NCBI GenBank assembly: GCA_027449645.1
Contig: DAIDLF010000030.1
Location: 1-32,683, forward strand
Source of the DNA: Candidatus Parcubacteria bacterium
Lineage (GTDB): Bacteria > Patescibacteriota > Minisyncoccia > UBA6257 > 2-01-FULL-56-20
Length of the DNA: 32,683 nucleotides
Direction: 5' to 3'
The stretch's first letter is position 1. Every line of letters begins with the position of its first letter. The translations under genes were made by a program, and so were the position numbers. Under the pieces are notes generated by a model. It made no database searches. It saw only the letters and a program-made list of their open reading frames with translations, and had not been told where the DNA came from. Shown in pieces: positions 8,347 to 16,899 of the stretch.

Positions 8347-10551
8347 TTAGGGGGTGATCAAAAGGCCTTTTGCCGACGGGTCGCCGTAATTTGTCCATTT
8401 GGCCGCATCGAAGCGGGGTGCGGTGAGGCGGTAGGAAACCTCATAGCCGCCAGCCGCGGCGCCTGCGGCCATGCTCCCCGGCGCGGAGGCACCGTAGATG
8501 GTGAGCGTCCCTGCGGCGGTATCCTTGCGGTACCACACGTTCCCGTCAAAGGAAGGCGTGAGGAGTACCGCGAGCTGGTCCATGGCAGACGGCATTTCCG
8601 TGGCTTTGGCAAAGAGCCAGAGATCGCTTCCCGTGGGCTCCTTCGCGAAGTTGATCGTCGCTTGGTAGGTGCCGTCCATCCCCTTCTGCAGCATGATCGT
8701 GCCTGCCGTCTCCTCTTTTACGCCCGTCATGCCCGAAAGGTACGTGGCATAGTTCGTACCGCCGATGGCATACACCGGGTCGAAGGTATTGGCCGTCACC
8801 TTGTTGGCGGTGACAGTGCCTTTAAGAGAGAGATTTCCGTTCACGTCCACCGACATGCTGGGCTGGGATCCATAGGCACCCCACGTAAAACCGCGACCGC
8901 TATCTTCGGCGTCCATGGTAAAGTGAATGGCATAGTCCTGAACGCTGCCATAGAAATAGGTACTGTTGTTGTCCATCCAAGTACGATAAGGAGTGTTGCC
9001 TCCCCAGTAATCCAATTCATTGTTAGGATTGAGGAATATCCCACTAGTAAAGGTCGTCGGTACATACACCGTCGCGGCGCTCGGAGTGATGTTCACGGTG
9101 TGCGCCGTATTATTATAGAAATCCGTGACGCCATCCGACGGCGAGAACATGCCCGTATCATATCCGCCATCGCCGACAAACGAATATCCTCCCGTTCCCC
9201 ACGTCCCCTCATTCGCAAGGATCTCGCCGTTCACCTGAAGCTTTGTTCCCGGGCTTGTGGTGCCGATGCCGACGTTGCCGCCCGTAGTAAATGCCATAGC
9301 CGGCGTCCCTTGAGTACCAGAAAAATTCCACGGAAAGATGCCGAAGGTATTGGAGTTTTGAACATATCCCATTTGCCATACATAAATCCCGGTTCGAATG
9401 AAGGCGATATCTGCCTTAGTGGTGTCAGCGGCGCGCGATAAATTAACCATTCCGTATGCCGGCCCATTATCAATGCCGGAGCCATCCTGAATCGATAAAG
9501 CCGGAGCGCTTGTATTTCCATCTATTTCCAGCTTTGCTCCCGGGCCCGATGTCCCGATCCCCACGTTGCCGCCATTATAATAGATGAGCCCAGATCCTGT
9601 CGTCCACTGGCCTGAGGCACCTGCCACCGCCGAATCTACATAGGCCTTCGTTGCCGCATTGGAAGCGGAAGTCGGAGTGCCCACGTTCACTACGCCGGTG
9701 AAATTGCCGGTGCCGGACACATCAAGGGTATAGCCGGGTGCGGAATTCCCGATGCCCACGTAGCCGTTAGTAGTACTGAACCACAACGGGAAATAATCGA
9801 CACCGTTTGCTGTTCTTGCAGCATTATAAGTGGTGAATCCAAAACCGTCACCCAGACCACCCAAAGCAACCACATTGCCACTTGCGGTTGTTTGCCGAAG
9901 AATGGGGGTATATGCACTGGCAGTCTGTGCACTTGCCGCAGTGATGCCATTTGTCCCTGTTTTTCCACTCAACCACGCCCCTCCTGGAGAGGATACATAA
10001 AGATTGCCGTCAATCGAGGTATTTCCATTTACTTCAAGCTTCTGGCCTGGGCTCGTTGTCCCGATGCCCACATTGCCAGCATCATTCACAATCATTGTAG
10101 AGGGGTAGGTATTGGTACCAAGAATATCTGCCGCCGCACCATGCAACGCCACTACATCCGAGACTGAACCCATGCCGTCGTTCTGAGTGCCTATGACCAA
10201 TGCACTATTTTCAGCCGATGTCCCCCAATAGGCATATGTGGTATTTTCGTCGCTATAGGTGATATAGCCGTAATCACTGCCATAGTTGCTGCGTGATGGA
10301 AAAATAATGGAGCTGGCTCCCCCGGAAGTGGGATGTTCCAATGTCAGATCGCCTGCAGTGGCGCTCGCGAGGTTGTCCGCATAAATATCCACCTTTCCAT
10401 TAGGCCCCGTCGTCCCAATGCCCACATTGCCGCTCGTGTTGATGATGCCATTCGGGAAATTCAGCGTGGTCACTGCAAAAACCTGCCCGGCGAACAACGT
10501 CGCAGCGAGCACGGCTACCATCGCCATCAAAGAGAACAATTTGCCTTTCAT
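8347..10551 (-). CDS. secreted tail-fibre-like repeat protein (adhesin candidate 1)
   Basis: Signal peptide MKGKLFSLMAMVAVLAATLFAGQVFA. Five GNVGIGTTSPxxxLxVNG-type repeats and GVVNVGTPTSASNAATKAYVDSAV. Confidence 0.85.
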   Translation of the reverse strand: MKGKLFSLMAMVAVLAATLFAGQVFAVTTLNFPNGIINTSGNVGIGTTGPNGKVDIYADNLASATAGDLTLEHPTSGGASSIIFPSRSNYGSDYGYITYSDENTTYAYWGTSAENSALVIGTQNDGMGSVSDVVALHGAAADILGTNTYPSTMIVNDAGNVGIGTTSPGQKLEVNGNTSIDGNLYVSSPGGAWLSGKTGTNGITAASAQTASAYTPILRQTTASGNVVALGGLGDGFGFTTYNAARTANGVDYFPLWFSTTNGYVGIGNSAPGYTLDVSGTGNFTGVVNVGTPTSASNAATKAYVDSAVAGASGQWTTGSGLIYYNGGNVGIGTSGPGAKLEIDGNTSAPALSIQDGSGIDNGPAYGMVNLSRAADTTKADIAFIRTGIYVWQMGYVQNSNTFGIFPWNFSGTQGTPAMAFTTGGNVGIGTTSPGTKLQVNGEILANEGTWGTGGYSFVGDGGYDTGMFSPSDGVTDFYNNTAHTVNITPSAATVYVPTTFTSGIFLNPNNELDYWGGNTPYRTWMDNNSTYFYGSVQDYAIHFTMDAEDSGRGFTWGAYGSQPSMSVDVNGNLSLKGTVTANKVTANTFDPVYAIGGTNYATYLSGMTGVKEETAGTIMLQKGMDGTYQATINFAKEPTGSDLWLFAKATEMPSAMDQLAVLLTPSFDGNVWYRKDTAAGTLTIYGASAPGSMAAGAAAGGYEVSYRLTAPRFDAAKWTNYGDPSAKGLLITP

Positions 10552-10565
10552 GGAAGCTTGACTTC

Positions 10566-10594
10566 ATTATAGAAAACTGCCCGCATAAGAGCAA
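10566..10594 (-). promoter_or_regulatory. promoter of tail-fibre-like gene 1 (TTGCTC-N17-TATAAT)
   Basis: Minus strand: TTGCTC complement 10589-10594, 17-nt spacer, TATAAT complement 10566-10571. ATG lies 14 nt past the -10. Confidence 0.7.
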
Positions 10595-10623
10595 CTAACG
10601 CCTGTGCACATGGCAACCGCCCG

Positions 10624-11862
10624 CTACAATCCCGCGCGTTGCACCCAGTAGGCAAGGCGCACCGTCCCCACCCAGGGCGTGGCATAGGGATCGGCGGAAT
10701 CGGAGACCAGCAAGGCCTTGTAGCGGAAGTCGCTGCCCGCCGTGACGAACGTGACCGGGCTGCCGGGATCCGCAGCGAACCAGGTGAGTCCCCCATTGTT
10801 GGAAAGGAAGTACTCCACGGTGCCGCTCGCATCCGCGCTCGTGATCTCGCCCATCGTGACATTCCCGCTCCACTGATTGAGGTCGGACGACACCCATTGC
10901 GCCGGGCCGGATTTGAATCCCTGGTCGGTGAAAAGATACGATCCGGCATTGCTCTTTACATAGATCTCGTGCGGCGCCGGACCGGGCGCGGCGCGGAGCA
11001 GGGAGGCGCCGGAGAACGCCGTCTGGGTGTAATCGATCACCGCCCCGCGCTGGATCTTGATGAGCCGCGGGCGGGCGCTTCCGGCTCCCGAGAATATCCA
11101 CCAAGCCCCGTCCTGCGCGAAGATCACCGGGTCCACGCCGCGGGAACCGAAGGTGTCGCCCGCAAAGGCGCGCGAGCCGAAGCGCGGCGAATAGTCCGCG
11201 ATGAGGCCCACCCCGCCGCCGTTGCCCGTGGGCCCCATCTCCAGCACGCGGCTTTCGTATGCCGCGTACACCACGAGCGTCCGCCCGGTCGCCACGTCAT
11301 AGCCGAAACGCAAAACGCCGGGATAGGTGGATGTCACCACAAGGCCCGGGAATGCGGGAATGGTGGCAGTGTAAGTGCCGTCCGCCTGCTCCGTCACGCC
11401 TGCCCCCGCGGCAGCGGGGCCTCCCGCCGAGGACGAAGGCGGGGTAAATGCCGCCGACGTGGACGTCACCGCGAACTCGGGCACGAACGAAATGGCGGTT
11501 GCCACATAATCCTCATAGACGGTCGTATCATGGGCATCCTCAAACCCCGTACCGGAAAAAAGTTCGGTGTAGGTGGCGGAGGAAAGCGACGAGGTCGCCG
11601 CAAGCGGCAACGTCTGCGCGGCCTGCGGTGTGGAAAGATTGCTCTTGGGGATGGCGGACATCACCGTGGAGGTCGCCGTCTCGCTCGGCACTGCGGCGAT
11701 GGGCGCCTGCCGCAAAAGCCACGCAAGCACTCCCTCCGCCATGCCCGATGAATAATACAAAACGGCGCGGATGCCAAGGATGAGCAAGAGGCCGACGGCG
11801 ACCCCGCCCAGCAGGGCGAGTAGCATGCGTGCTCTTTTCTCTTCTTTGGACAGCCGCGCCAT
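10624..11862 (-). CDS. membrane-anchored exported protein of unknown function
   Basis: N-terminal anchor RMLLALLGGVAVGLLLILGIRAVLYY, Ser/Thr linker, C-terminal YFLSNNGGLTWFAADPGSPVTFVTAGSDFRYKALL module typical of extracellular beta domains. Confidence 0.8.
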   Translation of the reverse strand: MARLSKEEKRARMLLALLGGVAVGLLLILGIRAVLYYSSGMAEGVLAWLLRQAPIAAVPSETATSTVMSAIPKSNLSTPQAAQTLPLAATSSLSSATYTELFSGTGFEDAHDTTVYEDYVATAISFVPEFAVTSTSAAFTPPSSSAGGPAAAGAGVTEQADGTYTATIPAFPGLVVTSTYPGVLRFGYDVATGRTLVVYAAYESRVLEMGPTGNGGGVGLIADYSPRFGSRAFAGDTFGSRGVDPVIFAQDGAWWIFSGAGSARPRLIKIQRGAVIDYTQTAFSGASLLRAAPGPAPHEIYVKSNAGSYLFTDQGFKSGPAQWVSSDLNQWSGNVTMGEITSADASGTVEYFLSNNGGLTWFAADPGSPVTFVTAGSDFRYKALLVSDSADPYATPWVGTVRLAYWVQRAGL

Positions 11863-11873
11863 AAATGTGGCTT

Positions 11874-12464
11874 CTACTTCACGGTCATCACTCCTGCTTC
11901 CCCGGACTGGCCGGGAATATTGCTGTAGAAATCATACGTCCCTGCCTTCGTGGGCGCATTGAACGTGATCGCCCGGGTCTCCCCCGGACCGACTCCCACG
12001 GCCACTGCCGAGAGCGAAGGATCCTTGAAGGCGAACACGTGCGAATAAGCGTCGCCGGAGGTCACGGAGATCGTGACCGGCGCGCCCGCGGACACCGTGA
12101 ACGCGTTCGGCGTGAAGCCGCCCGTCACGGAAACCGTGAGTTTGATCGCGCTCGCAGGCACCGAGGAAGGATTCGCGATCGGCGCCGATTGCTGAGGCGC
12201 AGTCGGGGCTCCCGGCGCCACGTTGTTCTGCGCAGCCTGGCCCGTAGGCGCCACGACGACGCCGCTCGAGGCGATGGCGCTCGTGCCGGTCGCCGCCACC
12301 ACGCCCGAAGGCGTCACGGTGCCCAAATCGGTCTGGGTTCCCACCGGCTGGCTTGCGACGTTCTTGACCGACGAATTCGGCTGTGTGCCAGTGAATACGA
12401 AATACCCCGCCACCACGATCACTACCACGACCACTCCGATGATAATCTCTTTGTTCTTGTCCAT
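11874..12464 (-). CDS. membrane-anchored cupredoxin-like protein (ligand-depleted)
   Basis: N-terminal TM helix, linker, then VSVTGGFTPNAFTVSAGAPVTISVTSGDAYSHVFAF...GTYDFYSNIPGQSGEAGVMTV. Confidence 0.75.
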   Translation of the reverse strand: MDKNKEIIIGVVVVVIVVAGYFVFTGTQPNSSVKNVASQPVGTQTDLGTVTPSGVVAATGTSAIASSGVVVAPTGQAAQNNVAPGAPTAPQQSAPIANPSSVPASAIKLTVSVTGGFTPNAFTVSAGAPVTISVTSGDAYSHVFAFKDPSLSAVAVGVGPGETRAITFNAPTKAGTYDFYSNIPGQSGEAGVMTVK

Positions 12465-12501
12465 ATATCTGGGTAAAGGAATTTTTCTCTCGACCTTTCT
12501 T

Positions 12502-14895
12502 TTACTCTTTCACCGGCAATACGAAGCCCGGTGTCCTCCCCTGCTCTGCGGCCGTGGTCGGCCACTTCTGCCAATCGAACCGCTTGCCGGTGAGCCGGAA
12601 CGAGAACTGTGCCGGGGCGTTGCCGTGGAATGTGAGCGTGGATCCGTCAATCGTATAGTAGATCTCCGCGAACTGGCCGTACGGCGTCGCCACGGCGTTC
12701 ACGGTATCCTTGCTGAAGTCCACGGTCTGGTACCATACCCAGAGATCCGATCCGTGCGCGAGCTGGGGGAAATTGACGGCGTACTCGTAATCCGATCCTT
12801 GCTTGACGAGCGTGCCGTTCCCCGTCACTTCCTCGTTCACGCCGACCATCGTAGGCGCGAAGGTCTCATAATCCGTGCCGCCGATCCGGTACAGCGGGTC
12901 GATGGTGGTGACGCCGAGGGTGCCGACCCCGGTGATGTTATAGCCGTTCATGTTGAGCCCTCCCTGCGCCGCGCCGGAGATGTTCCAATTGCCCGTCACC
13001 GTGAGCGTGGAGAAGACGCCGGCCCCGCCGCCGCCCACTGCACTGTCCACATAGCTCTTTGTCGCCGCCATGTTCCCCGCCGTCGGCGTACCGACGACGA
13101 CCGGCTGGGTGAAGCTTGCCGTGCCGGACACGGTGAGTCCTGCGAAAGTCGGGCTGTCCGTGGTGCGCACGTACTGGTTCATATTGGAAGGATACGGATC
13201 TGCACCGGTATTGAGCAGGCGGTTCCACGCGGTCCATCCTCCCGTGCCTCCCGTGGCGCTCGCGCGGCTCCTGAACCACATGCCGGTGGTGTTAGGCTTG
13301 ATGACGATCTGCGATTGCCACATATTGGTGGCGCTATAAGGATAGCTCAGGTTGATGAAGTGATACCACGTCGTGCCGCTCGGACCGTCTGAGGCGTTGT
13401 CCATGCCCGCCGAGTTGCCGAGCGTGCCCAAGGTATCAAAGGTATAGCTGGTATTCGGATAAGTATCTACATAGTTCGCCGATCCGGAACTGATCGCCGA
13501 TACCGCGGAGTCCACGTAGGATTTCGTTGCGGCGTTGGAGGCGGAAGTCGGCGTGCCTACGTTCACCACCCCAGTAAAATTGCCAGTACCCTGAACATCA
13601 AGCTTGTAAGCGGGAGCTGTCGTACCGATGCCGACACTGCCGCCACTCACTGCCAACACTGCTCCGTTCGAGGCCGTGGAAATCGTGAAAAGATTGTTCC
13701 CTGCATTTTGGAGACGCACATTAAAATCTTGGGCCGCGCCAGTCCCATAATGGAAATCTAAATATGGCACGCCTGCGCTTATTGGATTTGCAATCGTATT
13801 CGTACCGCCAAGCTCAATAGAACCTCCTTGATCGGCGTTTAATTGGTCGTTTGCCCCATTCCAACTAAGGCTCCCATCCACTTTCGCAGCCCCATTCACT
13901 TCAAGCACCGCACTCGGGCTCGTCGTCCCGATCCCCACATTGCCGCCATTATAATAGATGGCGGTGCCGCTGGAGGTCCACTGGCCAAGCGACGCCCAGC
14001 TCGTCTGGCACACGCCGCCGAGACAGAGCCCCGTGGAGCTCACATTGCCTGCCACTTCCAACTTTTGCCCCGGGCTTGCCACCCCCACGCCGAAGTTGCC
14101 GTTATTGAGGATGGTCGCCACATTCGCCGCCCCTGCATATGAGCTTGCACTGCCGCTCGGGCCGGTGCCGAAATAGATATTGCCGCTCTGCAGATACATA
14201 TAACTGAGCGCCGCCGCCTGGTCGCGGGTAATGCCATTGCCGCCGGTGTTCCGGGTGTAGGCATTGTTCAAGATGAAGGTGCCGCCATAGAAATTATCGA
14301 AATAGCTGTTGGGCGATCCCCCGCCGTCCTGCTTGATCTCCGACCAGTTGCTGCCGCCGACTTCAAGCGTAGTACCGGGGTTGGACACTCCAATCCCCAC
14401 GTTGCCGGCGAAGCTGTAATTCCCTCCTCCGGTATTGGAGCCGAACTGGCCCGACGAGACGTTGCCGGCGCTTACCGTCCCGGTAAGCGTGCTCGCCACG
14501 AACGTGCCGCCCACGGTGAGATTCCCGCCGATCACCGTATTTCCCGCAGAGACCGTGCTCGTGGAGATGGATACCGAACCGTCGCTCCGCAGGAGGAAGA
14601 TCGGCGTCTTGTTGTTGGCCCAGAACTGCGCGGCGTACGTGGTATTGTCGCTCGAGGCGCCCACCACGAGCAGCTTCGTTCCGGACACCGTCGTGGAAGT
14701 GCCGACGCTCACGTTATTGGAGGCATCGCTCCCGATCGCGCCATAGCCGTTCGGCGGCGCTTGGAGCGGTCCCGTGAAGGCCCGGGCAACGAAAGGTCCG
14801 CCGAACATCGCGAATGCAAAAACCATTCCGGAAAGCATGGCTCCGGCTACGATGGCAACGATGCCGCGCTTAGCAAGGAATGGTTTTTGCCTCAT
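12502..14895 (-). CDS. secreted tail-fibre-like repeat protein (adhesin candidate 2)
   Basis: Signal/anchor KRGIVAIVAGAMLSGMVFAFAMFGGPFVARAF. Several NVGIGTTxPxxxLxVxG repeats, two GTPTxxxxAATKSYVDSAV modules, C-terminal region paralogous to that of the 8347-10551 protein. Confidence 0.85.
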   Translation of the reverse strand: MRQKPFLAKRGIVAIVAGAMLSGMVFAFAMFGGPFVARAFTGPLQAPPNGYGAIGSDASNNVSVGTSTTVSGTKLLVVGASSDNTTYAAQFWANNKTPIFLLRSDGSVSISTSTVSAGNTVIGGNLTVGGTFVASTLTGTVSAGNVSSGQFGSNTGGGNYSFAGNVGIGVSNPGTTLEVGGSNWSEIKQDGGGSPNSYFDNFYGGTFILNNAYTRNTGGNGITRDQAAALSYMYLQSGNIYFGTGPSGSASSYAGAANVATILNNGNFGVGVASPGQKLEVAGNVSSTGLCLGGVCQTSWASLGQWTSSGTAIYYNGGNVGIGTTSPSAVLEVNGAAKVDGSLSWNGANDQLNADQGGSIELGGTNTIANPISAGVPYLDFHYGTGAAQDFNVRLQNAGNNLFTISTASNGAVLAVSGGSVGIGTTAPAYKLDVQGTGNFTGVVNVGTPTSASNAATKSYVDSAVSAISSGSANYVDTYPNTSYTFDTLGTLGNSAGMDNASDGPSGTTWYHFINLSYPYSATNMWQSQIVIKPNTTGMWFRSRASATGGTGGWTAWNRLLNTGADPYPSNMNQYVRTTDSPTFAGLTVSGTASFTQPVVVGTPTAGNMAATKSYVDSAVGGGGAGVFSTLTVTGNWNISGAAQGGLNMNGYNITGVGTLGVTTIDPLYRIGGTDYETFAPTMVGVNEEVTGNGTLVKQGSDYEYAVNFPQLAHGSDLWVWYQTVDFSKDTVNAVATPYGQFAEIYYTIDGSTLTFHGNAPAQFSFRLTGKRFDWQKWPTTAAEQGRTPGFVLPVKE

Positions 14896-14908
14896 TACCC
14901 GGAAGGTA

Positions 14909-15394
14909 TTAGTGGGAAGGAGTCGTGGAGCTCGCGGAAGAAGGGCCGGTGGCCGACGGGACACCCTGCTGGGCCTCGGCTGCCGCGGCGCTCTGCTGGG
15001 CTGCGGTTGCCGCGGCAGGATTCGCGATCAGCTGGGCAATGCTCGAAGTGGCAGAGAGGCGGGTCCAGAAGATGATCTGCTGGGAGTTGAAGTAGACGTC
15101 GCCCGACGGACCCCACGTCACCTGGCTGAACGGATACACACCGACGGTCGGATTGCCCTTGCTGTCCGTGCCGCGCTGGAGGAACCAGGCGTCTTCCATA
15201 TGCGGCGCCGGCGACCAGTCAAGCTTGCCAAAATAGATGTCGCCCGTGGAAAGATATACTGCCGAGTACGGCGAGATCGCCGGCTGGGATGCTCCCCCGG
15301 TGATCAGGCTGACCCCCGCCCACACGCCGATCGCGATGGCGAGCAATACGATGACTACAATAAGCGTAACAATGAGACCTTTCGAAACTTTCAT
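14909..15394 (-). CDS. membrane-anchored YSAVYLSTGDIYFGKL-type protein
   Basis: N-terminal TM helix GLIVTLIVVIVLLAIAIGVWAGVSLI, internally similar segments YLSTGDIYFGKLDW and GPSGDVYFNSQQIIFW, low-complexity Ala/Gln/Ser tail. Confidence 0.7.
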   Translation of the reverse strand: MKVSKGLIVTLIVVIVLLAIAIGVWAGVSLITGGASQPAISPYSAVYLSTGDIYFGKLDWSPAPHMEDAWFLQRGTDSKGNPTVGVYPFSQVTWGPSGDVYFNSQQIIFWTRLSATSSIAQLIANPAAATAAQQSAAAAEAQQGVPSATGPSSASSTTPSH

Positions 15395-15421
15395 GATGCT
15401 TTTTGGATTTGGTTTTATTTT

Positions 15422-15979
15422 TTATTTCGCGGCGACGATGAGGTGTCCCACAGGGCCTTTCGAGGGGCCGCCGCAGGATGCACAGTAAAAAGTGAAATCT
15501 CCGGTGGTGAGTGCCTGGAACTGGATGCGCTGGGTCTTCCCTTTCAGGATGGTCGCATTGAATCCGTAATCGGGCTGGGTGAATCCATAGTTCGCATCCA
15601 CTGCCGTGATCTCAAGGTCCACCGTATCGCCCTGGTGCACCGCAACGATGTCCGGTGAGTAGGCGCCATTCGCCACGTTGATGGCAAAACTGCGATAGCT
15701 CACGTTGCCCGACACATCGCCCGCGCCCTGCACCACAGGCACCGCAAGGCCTGCCGGCGTGCTCGTAGCTCCCTTGTCCGGCACCACCACATTCGCAGGC
15801 ACCGCACTGCGCGTGGTCGAGGTCGCCGCACCGCTCACTGCCTGCGGAGTTCCGTTGTTGCCCGCATTGCCCGACCCCGGAGCGGAACCGCTCCTGGTCC
15901 ACCACCATCCCGCCGCGATTGCCGCAGCAATGACCACAATCACCCCCGCCGCGATCGACGCTTTTTTAGCCATGCTCAT
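15422..15979 (-). CDS. membrane-anchored cupredoxin-like protein (CxxC variant)
   Basis: N-terminal TM helix, linker, C-terminal VHQGDTVDLEITAVDANYGFTQPDYGFNATILKGKTQRIQFQALTTGDFTFYCASCGGPSKGPVGHLIV. Confidence 0.8.
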   Translation of the reverse strand: MSMAKKASIAAGVIVVIAAAIAAGWWWTRSGSAPGSGNAGNNGTPQAVSGAATSTTRSAVPANVVVPDKGATSTPAGLAVPVVQGAGDVSGNVSYRSFAINVANGAYSPDIVAVHQGDTVDLEITAVDANYGFTQPDYGFNATILKGKTQRIQFQALTTGDFTFYCASCGGPSKGPVGHLIVAAK

Positions 15980-16058
15980 AGAGGTATTGTATCACTTCCC
16001 TGCATCCCGCGGCATCAGTTATCCACAGGAACCCGGGAAATCCGCGGCAGACAAGGAA

Positions 16059-16874
16059 TCAGTACGTGACCACCTGGTGCCATCCGTACGTGCCTGAGGC
16101 ATTGGTGGTGCAAAGATAGAGCAGTCCGGCACCGCTGCCGCCGGGAGAGAACCAGAGCTCGCCGAGCGCATTGCTCCCCGACGTGCACGAAGGCTGGCTG
16201 GCCGATGTCGGATTGAGGCGGACGCCGCCGTTCACGTCCAAAGGCTGGGATGGTGCCGACTGATTGATGCCGACATTCGCGCCGCTCGTATAGATGACGC
16301 CATTGATCGGGCTCCACAGGTTGCTGCTGTTCCCCAGCTGCTGGGTGGAGGCCGAAGGATAGAGTCCCGTGTCGAACGTCGCCGCGGACACATGGACCAC
16401 CGACGACTGGAACAGCTGGCTGAACACCTGCGTGGCATTCAAAGAATTGTATTTCATATTGAACGAGACGTTCACCACGTCGTGTCCCGGCGGATTTGCC
16501 TGGCGCGCGAACGCGAGTCCCGAAACAAAGACGCGGCCGGAGGTCAGCGGCTGCGGCTGTCCGCTCCCCTGCTGGATATACACGACCCCGGTGGAAGAGG
16601 CATAAATAAGCGTGGGATCCGCCGTGGAACTCGGCATGCGGAGCGTGAGCTCGGCAGGAAGCGTGCTGGTCGCGATGAGGCTCGCGGTGCCTACGTAGTA
16701 TTGCACCTTCTGCAGAAGCGCCTGGCTTTCCTGCTGGACCACCGATGCGGAGGACTGCTGGACGCCGATATTCGTAACCGCCACCAGCATGCCGATGAAG
16801 GCCACGATGATGACCGTAAAAATGGAAATGGAAACGAGAAGCTCTATAAGCGTGAAGCCGCGCGAGTGGTGCAT
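16059..16874 (-). CDS. type IV prepilin-like protein with C-terminal tail-fibre-like domain
   Basis: MHHSRGFTLIELLVSISIFTVIIVAFIGMLVAV (class III signal), then GANVGINQSAPSQPLDVNGGVRL and SCTSGSNALGELWFSPGGSGAGLLYLCTTNASGTYGWHQVV. Start at 16874 is supported by a TGCTACAAT box 7 nt upstream. Confidence 0.88.
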   Translation of the reverse strand: MHHSRGFTLIELLVSISIFTVIIVAFIGMLVAVTNIGVQQSSASVVQQESQALLQKVQYYVGTASLIATSTLPAELTLRMPSSTADPTLIYASSTGVVYIQQGSGQPQPLTSGRVFVSGLAFARQANPPGHDVVNVSFNMKYNSLNATQVFSQLFQSSVVHVSAATFDTGLYPSASTQQLGNSSNLWSPINGVIYTSGANVGINQSAPSQPLDVNGGVRLNPTSASQPSCTSGSNALGELWFSPGGSGAGLLYLCTTNASGTYGWHQVVTY

Positions 16875-16899
16875 CATCTCCATTGTAGCACGCAGGCGC

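Noticed and set aside
9230-10440. Regular NVGIG-coding repeats as a CRISPR-like array
   Set aside because: Repeats are coding, imperfect and irregularly spaced within one ORF; no cas genes.
9230-14720. Tail-fibre-like repeats as a possible prophage
   Set aside because: Only the fibre-type repeats are phage-like. No capsid, terminase, portal, integrase or lysis genes; products have Sec signals and sit among pilin genes.
16019-16027. Perfect TTATCCACA DnaA box
   Set aside because: A single 9-mer with no cluster, no AT-rich unwinding region and no dnaA/dnaN nearby. Not evidence for an origin.
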